In this document: positions 5,095 through 11,549 of the stretch, one piece after another
Numbering within the stretch: position 1 is the stretch's first letter
Layout: the number at the start of each line of letters is the position of its first letter
Assembly: GCA_947307005.1 (NCBI GenBank)
Contig: CAMZHY010000041.1
Span: forward strand, 1 to 13,444
Source: an uncultured Planctomycetaceae bacterium
GTDB lineage: Bacteria > Planctomycetota > Planctomycetia > Pirellulales > Thermoguttaceae
Length of the DNA stretch: 13,444 nt
Reading direction: 5' to 3'
Made by a program: the position numbers and the translations under genes
The notes under the pieces: model-generated
Database searches by the model: none
What the model saw: only the letters and a program-made list of their open reading frames with translations
What the model was told of the DNA's origin: nothing

Positions 5095-7800
5095 ATGTGT
5101 AATTATATTGGAACGAACGGATTACCGAAACAGAGAGAAGCCGCGCTTCGAGACGCTCTAAAACGCGTTCTCAGAACTGCGTTGCGAGGCGGACTCTTCG
5201 CTTTCGCTCTCTGCGCGCTTTTTCCCTCTTTGCCTTCTACCCATGCGCTCGCGCAAAGTTCTTCATCGCAGCTCGTCGTCGATAAATCTCAATCTGCGAA
5301 TTCTATAAACGAAAACGTCACCTCCGTCGTCTTCACCGACGCGTGGACGTTGACGCTCATTAACGGGCAAGAGCTCAAGCCCGTTCTCCTCTCGAAGACG
5401 CCGGGCGCCAAACTCGTTCTGGGCAACAGCGCCACGACCTTTAACGAATGGACAATCTCAAAAAACAGCCCGTCGTGGATCGGTTCCGTCATGGTTTACG
5501 ACAACATGACGTTAAATCTCGTTCCCGGCGCGTCCAATCCTCTTGGCGTCTACTCGGAGAATAATCTCGGCAACTACGGATCGCTCGTCCTCGGCAACGG
5601 CGCGACGTTCGAAATTCCGCAGGTCATCGCGCAAAATGCGATCGAACTCCAGCAGGAGACGCGAATCGGACGCCTTGAAACGGGATTCACGCAAGTCAAA
5701 GAAGAGATGGAGTTCGCGAACGTCATAATCGGCTCGGGGCAGACGCTCACGGTCGAGAACGGAATCGACGTTTCGACATATACCGGACTGGCGAAGAGAG
5801 GCGCCGGAACGCTTGAAATCGAAGCGAACGGTCAGGGCGTGCTGACGCCGACGGGGTCCAACGGGTACACGACGATTAAACTCGGCGATCTCGTCGTCGA
5901 AGACGGGACGTTCCGGGTCGAAGACGGAACGGCGGACGTCGACAAAGTCGAGATTTCGGTCGATTCGATCGTTCTTGGCGCCGGGGCGACGCTCGATATT
6001 CAGAAGGAAGGCGCGATCACGCTCGGCGGCGAGTCGGGCGACGTCGTCTTTGCGGCGGAAGACGGTTCGACGGTCAATTTTTACATCGGCAAGGACGGGT
6101 ACACGAACTACGTCGCTTCGACGTACAACACGTACATCACCCTCGGCGACGCGACGCTCGATATCAATTCCGAGCTTATAGGCGATCTCGTTCCTAACGA
6201 TCTCGTCGTCTTCTCGACGGGCGAGTCGAGTCAGGCCGCGTACTCGCCGCTCGATCTGAAGATTACGGACAACATTCTCGGCAAAAACTACGCCATTAAC
6301 TTGACGAAGTCGAACTCTAATCAGGTCGTTCTCTCTCTGATCGACTCGGATAAATTCGTTGATTACGCGCCGGCGGGAAACGCCGCCAACGTCGCGACCG
6401 CTTTCGACAATCTCATCGCTTCCGGAAAATATTCGCCCGAGGAATATTTGATTCTCTCCGACCTTGAGAGTCACATGAGCGACTTAAACTGGGAATACGT
6501 CACCGGCGAGAACTACGCCTCCGAAGTCGCGTTCCATTTCATGAACAACCTGATGACGCGCCAGGCGCTCTTCAACAACCTCCGAAACAACGCGCTCGTT
6601 TCCTACAGCGAAACCGCCGCGTCGACCGTCTCGCCGCAAGATTACGACGCCGGACGCATCCAGACCCAGAATCGAATCGGAAACTATCCGATCCAGTACG
6701 GGGCGTCGAACGGCGCGTTCGAGGGGCCTCTTTATTACAATTCGGACACGAATTCCTACGCGCCCGGCGTCGCGCCGACCCCGACGACGGGAATCTACAA
6801 CCGCGAAACGATCGGAGGCTACGGCGATCCGAACAGCTACGGTCTAGGGGCGCGAGAATACTCGTCGCTGACGACGATGCGCGGTCAGGCGCAGTACGGG
6901 GACCCGGGCACGCTGATCTATTCGGCGTGGTTCGAAGCGCTCGGGTCCGCGCTCGACGCGCGCCGTCATAAAGACAAGCACAGCTACGAAGGGAAGCAAG
7001 TCGGACTTCTCGCAGGACTCGACCTATTTGGATCTTGCGACTGCAGGTTCGGCGTCTACTACGGCTATCAGTACAACAAGCTCGACAGCATGTACGGCTT
7101 CCACATCAACAAAAAACGCGACGGAATTCCGAAGATAGGGTACACGAAAACAGACGAGCATCAGATTGGTCTTTACCACCAGTTTGGCGATGAAGACGTC
7201 TACAGCATCGGCGTTATTAACGCGGGTTACGCTCGATACAATACGCGCCGCTATTCTCAACTCTACAATGAATTTGACGTCCTAACTGCGAAACATGACA
7301 CGTGGAACGCGGGGGTCGCCTTTGAGCGGGGAATGAACTTTAAGATGCAGCCGCTGACGGTCTCCCCCTACCTTCAAATCGATTACAACTACCTCAATCG
7401 CCCCAAATTTAATGAGCGCACGGATCTCGGCGACGAATATACCTACGGTCTTTCCGTTCGCCACAGCGACTACCATAGCTTACGCGGTCAGGTTGGCGCG
7501 CGCGTCGCGCTTGACCTATACCCGGGAGATCAGAGGCTCCGTTTCGTCGGCAACGCCGCGTACGTCCACGAGTTCTTGGACGGAATCTACGGTCAAACGA
7601 AGGTTTCGTTCATGGGACTGCCCGACATGACTCGTTTCGACATATACGGCAACTCGCTAGGACGCGACTGGGCGCTCCTCGGACTCGGCGGCGAATGGAT
7701 TCCGATTCCAGCGCTCGACCTCTTCGTTCGCGGCGATTACATCCTCAACAAGTACACGCGCAATCCCGGCGGTTCGGCGGGCGTGAAATATCGGTGGTAA
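5095..7800 (+). CDS. Autotransporter (type Va-like) with PATR-type passenger and C-terminal beta-barrel
   Basis: This 901-residue protein is predicted to be exported and anchored in the outer membrane. An Arg/Lys-rich n-region and a hydrophobic stretch end at A-L-A|Q, giving a signal peptide of about 55 residues. The passenger is rich in G, N, T and short beta-strands; GLAKRGAGTLEIEANG near residue 232 followed by GDLVVEDGTFRV matches autotransporter-associated (PATR) repeats. Residues about 435-502 form the helical linker, with TGENYASEVAFHFMNNLM resembling the SGE-x-A-S motif of autotransporters. The barrel (about 604-901) has GLSVRHSDYHSLRGQVGARV and ends in K-Y-R-W, with the usual terminal aromatic. 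The ATG at 5095 is the only ATG before the signal peptide; AAAGGA lies rather far (13 nt) upstream. An in-frame TTG at 5020 lacks an SD. The CDC pair in the barrel (FGSCDCRFG) is unusual. The passenger function is unknown. Confidence 0.85.
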   Translation: MCNYIGTNGLPKQREAALRDALKRVLRTALRGGLFAFALCALFPSLPSTHALAQSSSSQLVVDKSQSANSINENVTSVVFTDAWTLTLINGQELKPVLLSKTPGAKLVLGNSATTFNEWTISKNSPSWIGSVMVYDNMTLNLVPGASNPLGVYSENNLGNYGSLVLGNGATFEIPQVIAQNAIELQQETRIGRLETGFTQVKEEMEFANVIIGSGQTLTVENGIDVSTYTGLAKRGAGTLEIEANGQGVLTPTGSNGYTTIKLGDLVVEDGTFRVEDGTADVDKVEISVDSIVLGAGATLDIQKEGAITLGGESGDVVFAAEDGSTVNFYIGKDGYTNYVASTYNTYITLGDATLDINSELIGDLVPNDLVVFSTGESSQAAYSPLDLKITDNILGKNYAINLTKSNSNQVVLSLIDSDKFVDYAPAGNAANVATAFDNLIASGKYSPEEYLILSDLESHMSDLNWEYVTGENYASEVAFHFMNNLMTRQALFNNLRNNALVSYSETAASTVSPQDYDAGRIQTQNRIGNYPIQYGASNGAFEGPLYYNSDTNSYAPGVAPTPTTGIYNRETIGGYGDPNSYGLGAREYSSLTTMRGQAQYGDPGTLIYSAWFEALGSALDARRHKDKHSYEGKQVGLLAGLDLFGSCDCRFGVYYGYQYNKLDSMYGFHINKKRDGIPKIGYTKTDEHQIGLYHQFGDEDVYSIGVINAGYARYNTRRYSQLYNEFDVLTAKHDTWNAGVAFERGMNFKMQPLTVSPYLQIDYNYLNRPKFNERTDLGDEYTYGLSVRHSDYHSLRGQVGARVALDLYPGDQRLRFVGNAAYVHEFLDGIYGQTKVSFMGLPDMTRFDIYGNSLGRDWALLGLGGEWIPIPALDLFVRGDYILNKYTRNPGGSAGVKYRW

Positions 7801-7870
7801 CCCGTGTTTCACCTTCTGTCCGCCGAGACGAATCCAGCGTTTTAACCATTTACAGGATTGCCGTTGTAAG

Positions 7871-8173
7871 ATGTCGTTCCTCGAATTTGATTATTCCGTC
7901 CTTCACGCCTGCATTAACCACGAGCGTTACGCGTGGGAGAACTTCGTCGATCGTTTCATGGACCTCGCGCTTCACGTCGTCGAACACACGGCGGAACGTC
8001 GCGGAAGAAAGCTCGACGAGCGCGAGAAGGTCGAGCTTTGCGAAGCGATTTTTCGCGCGTTTCGGTATAACGACTACCAGTTGTTGCGCGAGTTTTCGTT
8101 CCACAGCGCCGCGTCGACTTACCTTACGGTCGTCGCGCGCCGCGTCGCCTGCGCGCTTATGGAGGAAGAATAA
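7871..8173 (+). CDS. Stand-alone sigma70 region-2-like protein (ECF sigma fragment)
   Basis: This 100-residue protein resembles only region 2 of planctomycete ECF sigma factors. The pattern includes FVDRFMDLALHVVEHTAERRGRKL (25-48), where the core-binding helix is expected, then a DEREKVELCEAIF segment replacing the usual DxEDxVQEVF. The C-terminal LLREFSFHSAASTYLTVVARRVACAL resembles region 2.3/2.4, involved in promoter melting and -10 recognition. Region 4, which binds the -35 box, is missing: the frame ends in EEE and TAA, and no sigma4-like sequence follows. It could be a truncated remnant, or a small regulator that binds core polymerase. The SD is weak. The gene lies 70 bp after the autotransporter with no clear terminator between. 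The fold call is from pattern memory, so moderate confidence. Confidence 0.6.
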   Translation: MSFLEFDYSVLHACINHERYAWENFVDRFMDLALHVVEHTAERRGRKLDEREKVELCEAIFRAFRYNDYQLLREFSFHSAASTYLTVVARRVACALMEEE

Positions 8174-8207
8174 AACAAAATTTTAGGATAAAAGCTCGTT
8201 TTAACCC

Positions 8208-8235
8208 TTGTAACGCGTTCAAAATGGGTTATAAA
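8208..8235 (+). promoter_or_regulatory. Sigma70-like promoter of guaB
   Basis: TTGTAA (8208-8213) and TATAAA (8230-8235) are spaced by 16 bp, pointing to guaB. The predicted leader is about 165 nt before the ATG at 8409. The -10 box lies inside the left arm of the inverted repeat at 8217-8260. Confidence 0.6.
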
Positions 8236-8260
8236 TCCCAGATTATACCCATTTTTGAAC
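8217..8260. repeat. 44-bp imperfect inverted repeat over the guaB promoter
   Basis: The arms 8217-8234 and 8243-8260 share GTTCAAAA, TGGGT and ATAA blocks, each arm having one extra base, around an 8-nt centre. The repeat covers the spacer, the -10 box and the probable transcription start of guaB. It could be an operator. Alternatively the inner stem followed by TTTTT (8252-8256) could serve as a weak terminator for the sigma-like gene 44 bp upstream, possibly in both directions. Confidence 0.6.
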
Positions 8261-8408
8261 GTTGAGTTTCCAAGCGTCTCGGTCGTCGCGTCTGCCGGTC
8301 GCTCGGATGCGTCGACGACGTCGGTCGAGTTGGAAAACGGTTCCGCTTTCCCTTCGAGCCGGTCGGCGACGTAAGCTCGGAAAACAGGCGCGAGAGGGAG
8401 CGAAACGC

Positions 8409-9902
8409 ATGCTTAATCCAGACGACCTCAAAGAAATGGGCGTGACGTTTGACGACGTTCTGCTCGAACCTCAGTACAGCGAGGTTCTCCCCTCGATGAT
8501 CGACCTTCACACGCGGCTCACGAAGAATATTTCGTTGAATATTCCGTTCATGAGCGCGCCGATGGACACGGTCACGGAAAGCGAAATGGCGATCGCGCTC
8601 GCGCGCGCCGGAGGGGTCGGCGTCATTCATAAGAATCTCGGCGTCGACGGGCAAGTCGCCGAAGTCAAGAAGGTCAAGCGTTCCGCAAACGGCGTGATCC
8701 GCAATCCCTCGACGGTCGAGCCGGACGCGACGGTTCGCGAAGTCGATCAGATGATGACCGAACTCGGAATCAGCGGCGTCCCCGTCATCATGAAAACCGG
8801 CGACCTTGTCGGCATCGTCACGCGTCGCGACCTTCAGTTTGCGAGCAATCCCGAATCGCCGGTCACCGAAGTCATGACCAAGGTCGAGAACCTCGTGACG
8901 TGGAAGGGCGACCTATCCCTCAACGACGCCGAAGCGGTGCTCAAGGAGCATAAAGTTGAGAAGCTTCTGATCGTCGACGAGGACAACAAGCTCAACGGAC
9001 TCGTCACGATTCGCGACGTCGCGATGCTCCAGAAGTATCCGTCCCGTTGCTGCGACGCCCTTGGACGGCTCCGCGTCGGCGCGTCCGTAGGCGTGATCGA
9101 GAAGGAAGAAGAAAAAGAGCGCATCGAGCGGCTGATTGAGGCGAACGCCGACTTCCTCGTCGTGGACAGCGCCCATGGCCACTCGAAGAACGTCGTCCAG
9201 ACGGTTTGTTGGATTAAGGAGCGTCATCCGGAGGTCGACGTCGTCGCGGGCAACGTCGCGACGTACGACGGCGCCAAGGCGCTCGTGGACGCGGGCGCGG
9301 ACGCGGTTAAGGTCGGGATCGGGCCCGGTTCGATCTGCACGACCCGCGTCGTCTCCGGCGTCGGCGTTCCGCAGCTTACGGCGGTCGCGCGCGCCGTCAA
9401 GGCGGTCGAAGGAACCGACGTCACGGTGATCGCCGACGGCGGAATCCGCTTCTCGGGCGACGTCGTCAAGGCGCTCGCGGCGGGCGCAAGCCTCGTGATG
9501 ATCGGCAGTCTTTTCGCGGGATACGACGAATCGCCCGGCGACGTCGTCCTGTCGAAGGGGCGTTCCTTCAAGACGTATCGCGGCATGGGGTCCCTCGGCG
9601 CGATGGTGCGCGGTTCAAGCGACCGTTACAACCAGAGCGGCAAAGAAGAGGGCAAGCTCGTTCCCGAAGGCGTCGAAGGACTCGTCCCGTATAAGGGCAA
9701 GATTCGCGACTGCCTGTACCAGCTGTGCGGCGGCGTCCGCGCGGGCATGGGATATTGCGGCGCGAACACGCTCGACGAGTTGCGCGTTAAGGCGAAGTTC
9801 ATCCGAATCTCGCCCGCGACGGTTCGCGAGAACCATCCGCACGACATTTCGATTTCCAAGGAAGCCCCGAACTATTCCCCTGGGAACGGTTACGGAGGCT
9901 GA
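8409..9902 (+). CDS. guaB: Inosine-5'-monophosphate dehydrogenase
   Basis: This 497-residue cytoplasmic enzyme oxidises IMP to XMP with NAD+, the first committed step of GMP synthesis. The TIM barrel is interrupted by two CBS domains at about 97-150 and 155-212. Seen motifs are FDDVLLEP (14-21), SAPMDTVTE (49-57), VDSAHGHS (252-259), the catalytic loop GIGPGSICTTR (303-313) with Cys310, DGGIRFSGD (343-351) and the flap SSDRYNQ (403-409) with Arg406/Tyr407. Length fits the bacterial family. The frame is open upstream to 8262, but that part is Arg-rich and not family-like; the ATG at 8409 has AGGGAG 8 nt upstream and starts at the usual point of the protein. It appears to be a single-gene unit, followed by hairpins. 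Confidence 0.97.
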   Translation: MLNPDDLKEMGVTFDDVLLEPQYSEVLPSMIDLHTRLTKNISLNIPFMSAPMDTVTESEMAIALARAGGVGVIHKNLGVDGQVAEVKKVKRSANGVIRNPSTVEPDATVREVDQMMTELGISGVPVIMKTGDLVGIVTRRDLQFASNPESPVTEVMTKVENLVTWKGDLSLNDAEAVLKEHKVEKLLIVDEDNKLNGLVTIRDVAMLQKYPSRCCDALGRLRVGASVGVIEKEEEKERIERLIEANADFLVVDSAHGHSKNVVQTVCWIKERHPEVDVVAGNVATYDGAKALVDAGADAVKVGIGPGSICTTRVVSGVGVPQLTAVARAVKAVEGTDVTVIADGGIRFSGDVVKALAAGASLVMIGSLFAGYDESPGDVVLSKGRSFKTYRGMGSLGAMVRGSSDRYNQSGKEEGKLVPEGVEGLVPYKGKIRDCLYQLCGGVRAGMGYCGANTLDELRVKAKFIRISPATVRENHPHDISISKEAPNYSPGNGYGG

Positions 9903-9915
9903 CGAACTCGCGCGT

Positions 9916-9983
9916 CCGACGCGTTTCCGAACGCGTCGGCGAGCGCGAACGATATTCCGCGCGTCGGCGTTTGACGACGCGCG
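9916..9983 (+). terminator. Two GC-rich hairpins after guaB
   Basis: Positions 9916-9925 and 9930-9939 form a perfect 10-bp stem with a TCCG loop. Positions 9958-9966 and 9975-9983 form a perfect 9-bp stem with an 8-nt loop. They begin 13 bp after the guaB stop. Neither has a T-run, so they would be U-less or factor-assisted terminators, or 3'-end stabilising structures. Confidence 0.4.
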
Positions 9984-10022
9984 ATCAACCTAGCGTTTAA
10001 GCGACCTTTTCATAACCCGACC

Positions 10023-10079
10023 CTCGCGACGTCTCTCCGGAGACGGAGCGAGCCGCGTCTTTTCACGGAAGAAAAGACG
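10023..10079 (+). other. Paired stem-loops in the leader of the cysteine-rich protein gene
   Basis: Hairpin one uses 10023-10027 with 10048-10052 and 10030-10035 with 10040-10045. The two stems are separated by a symmetric GA/GA internal loop, which can form tandem sheared G-A pairs, and capped by TCCG. Hairpin two pairs 10056-10063 with 10072-10079 and runs into TTTAACC. They end 12 bp before the AGGAGG site at 10092-10097. No known riboswitch class was recognised. No convincing promoter was found in the 200-bp gap. Confidence 0.45.
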
Positions 10080-10104
10080 TTTAACCTCAGCAGGAGGCGT
10101 ATCC

Positions 10105-10965
10105 ATGACCTTTCGTCGTCCCAGCGAACCTTCGCGATTTGTAGCGCGGATGTTCGTCTTTGCTCTCTGCGTTTCGGCGCCCTTCTCCGGCTCCGTCTTC
10201 GCGCAATCTTCGTCGCAGAAAACCACGTTCCGCGACGCGCGGCTGCTCAGTATCCTCGCGGACGACGACGAGAAAACGCCCGCCGCGAACTCGGGCGTCG
10301 TTTCCGCCGATCACAAGGAGGCGAAGAACGCCGTCAAGAGCGAAAAAATTCGTTCGACAAGCGCCAGTTCTCAGAAGTCGTCCAAAAAATCTTCGGCAGT
10401 GAAAGCGACCCGACCCAACGCTCGAGCCGTCGCCCAAGCCCAGTATACGACCGCGCCGACCTCGGAAGCGACGGAACAGCCTTTCAACAGCAATCTTCTC
10501 GCGACCGACGGGCCTTTCAACGACGTTTGCCCCGATCCGCACGATCTGCCCCCGATTACGGAGATTCCCTACAAGGTGATCATTCCGACCCAGAACGTGC
10601 CGGTGAGTTGTCCTCTTCCCGACGAGGTTTTCCAGCGCAAGGCGCCGACCCCGATCACCTTCACGTGGAAGGCGTCTTCCCTGTGCTACAAGCCCCTTTA
10701 TTTCGAGGACGTCCAGCTCGAACGTTACGGTCATTATTGCAGTCCGTGGCTTCAGCCCGCGATTTCCCGCGTTCGCTTCTTCCTGACGATTCCGTGCCTC
10801 CCCTATCTCATCGGGGTCGATCCGCCGAACCAGTGCATTTACGATCTCGGCTACTATCGACCGGGCAATTGCGCTCCGAGCATGCTTGAGCCGATCCCGA
10901 TTTCGCTTCGCGGCGGTCTGATGGAAGCGGGCTTCTTCGTCGGCGCGGCGGCGGCGTTGCCGTGA
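10105..10965 (+). CDS. Secreted cysteine-rich protein of a type seen in planctomycetes, function unknown
   Basis: This 286-residue protein has a signal peptide (basic n-region, hydrophobic 16-32, probable cleavage S-V-F-A|Q near 34). Residues about 55-125 are a low-complexity Lys/Ser/Ala-rich linker, likely disordered. The C-terminal domain (about 136-286) has seven cysteines (142, 169, 194, 212, 231, 244, 256), enough for disulfides, and conserved-looking segments YKPLYFEDVQLERYGH (195-210), LPYLIGVDPP (232-241) and YYRPGNCAP (250-258). I associate these segments with an uncharacterised planctomycete family, from memory only. The C-terminus is hydrophobic (GLMEAGFFVGAAAALP), perhaps a membrane or partner contact. 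The start is firm: AGGAGG lies 7 nt before the ATG. It is a single-gene unit with a structured leader and a strong terminator. No enzyme motif was recognised. Confidence 0.8.
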   Translation: MTFRRPSEPSRFVARMFVFALCVSAPFSGSVFAQSSSQKTTFRDARLLSILADDDEKTPAANSGVVSADHKEAKNAVKSEKIRSTSASSQKSSKKSSAVKATRPNARAVAQAQYTTAPTSEATEQPFNSNLLATDGPFNDVCPDPHDLPPITEIPYKVIIPTQNVPVSCPLPDEVFQRKAPTPITFTWKASSLCYKPLYFEDVQLERYGHYCSPWLQPAISRVRFFLTIPCLPYLIGVDPPNQCIYDLGYYRPGNCAPSMLEPIPISLRGGLMEAGFFVGAAAALP

Positions 10966-11005
10966 CGTCGTAGAGCGAGCGCGAGAGCGCGTCGAAACAT
11001 GATTG

Positions 11006-11047
11006 ACGACCGACTCCGGAAAAACTTCCGGGTCGGTCGTTTTTTTT
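11006..11047 (+). terminator. Strong intrinsic terminator
   Basis: Positions 11006-11021 pair with 11026-11040 (one bulged T) around an AAAC loop, followed by eight T (11040-11047). It lies 40 bp after the stop of the cysteine-rich protein gene and directly abuts the repeat array starting at 11048. Confidence 0.92.
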
Positions 11048-11360
11048 GCGACCGAACCAGACGCCCGACCAACGGGAGGGCTGGAGTTTTCGCCGTCCCG
11101 CCCTATGCCTCACGCCGTCGAGGTAAGGCGAATACCGTCTCCCGCGACGTCGCGGGCGACCAACGGGAGGGCTGGAGTTTTCGCCATCCCGCCCTATGCC
11201 TCACACCGTCGAGGTAAGGCGAATACCGCCTCCCGCGACGTCGCGGGCGACCAACGGGAGGGCTGGAGTTTTCGCCATCCCGCCCCAAGCCTTACGCCGA
11301 CGCCATGAGGCGAATACCGTCCCCCGCGACGTCGCAGGCGCGGGCGGGAGGGGTTGGGAA
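11048..11360. repeat. 91-bp tandem repeat array with a unique 19-bp lead-in
   Basis: After GCGACCGAACCAGACGCCC (11048-11066) come three units starting at 11067, 11158 and 11249. Units 1 and 2 are 91 bp and differ at three positions; unit 3 is 90 bp and more diverged in its middle. A fourth, decayed unit start runs from 11339 to about 11360. Each unit holds the block CAACGGGAGGGCTGGAG, GGCGAATACCG, and ends with the palindrome CCCGCGACGTCGCGGG (unit 1: 11141-11156). The minus strand stays open through the units, but nothing suggests a real protein. Another copy lies at 13256-13366. Confidence 0.9.
11342..11358 (+). other. G-quadruplex motif upstream of the DUF1559 promoter
   Basis: GGGCGGGAGGGGTTGGG has four G-runs of three or more with loops of 1, 1 and 2 bases, a compact G4 motif. 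It lies in the decayed end of the repeat array and ends 7 bp before the -35 box at 11366. The full repeat units carry only two runs of three G plus shorter ones at the matching place, so the motif is specific to this terminal unit. Confidence 0.6.
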
Positions 11361-11365
11361 AAAAG

Positions 11366-11394
11366 TTGACTTTTACAAAACGGAAAGATATAAT
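11366..11394 (+). promoter_or_regulatory. Near-consensus sigma70 promoter of the DUF1559-lipoprotein pair
   Basis: TTGACT (11366-11371) and a perfect TATAAT (11389-11394) are spaced by exactly 17 bp. Transcription should start near 11401, giving a leader of about 150 nt. It is the strongest-looking promoter in the window. Confidence 0.85.
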
Positions 11395-11400
11395 AATGTT

Positions 11401-11549
11401 GGACGTATGTTTTTGAACCCGTCGAGGCTTGTTCGCGAGTCGTTTAATCAAGCGTTCGCCTTTCAAGCGTCATGCGGTTGATTGACGCGCCCATTGATTT
11501 TTCGTTCAAACTACAGCGCTGATTTTTTGTATTTTTTAGGAGAATGAAA
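11401..11549 (+). other. Long leader of the DUF1559 gene
   Basis: This 149-nt leader contains a stem-loop (11467-11472 with 11483-11488, perfect 6 bp, 10-nt loop) and a T-rich stretch before the SD. A 24-codon open frame (11407-11481, MFLNPSRLVRESFNQAFAFQ followed by ASCG) starts about 6 nt after the predicted transcript start without an SD, and its stop codon lies in the loop of the stem-loop. Confidence 0.35.

Noticed and set aside
4841..5161. Plus-strand open frame of 106 codons before the autotransporter
   Set aside because: TTG start without SD, overlaps the autotransporter start in another frame, no family resemblance.
5512..6474. Minus-strand open frame of 320 codons antisense to the autotransporter passenger
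   Set aside because: Arg/Val/Asp-rich shadow frame; the plus-strand frame has clear passenger and barrel features.
8242..8270. Divergent minus-strand promoter (TATAAT at 8242-8247)
   Set aside because: No acceptable -35 box at 16-18 bp and no minus-strand gene downstream; the hexamer is part of the inverted repeat.
8262..8408. N-terminal extension of IMP dehydrogenase by 49 codons
   Set aside because: Starts with TTG without SD, is Arg/Ser-rich and unlike the family; it would place the start just after the predicted promoter. The ATG at 8409 has a good SD and gives the normal N-terminus.
11048..11360. CRISPR array
   Set aside because: Units are 91 bp and contiguous, with no alternation of short constant repeats and unique spacers, and no cas genes nearby.
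11103..11466. Small minus-strand proteins encoded by the repeat array
   Set aside because: Repeated peptide stretches (WRKLQPSRWS-like) come simply from the tandem DNA repeat; no SD, frames differ in length, no separate support.
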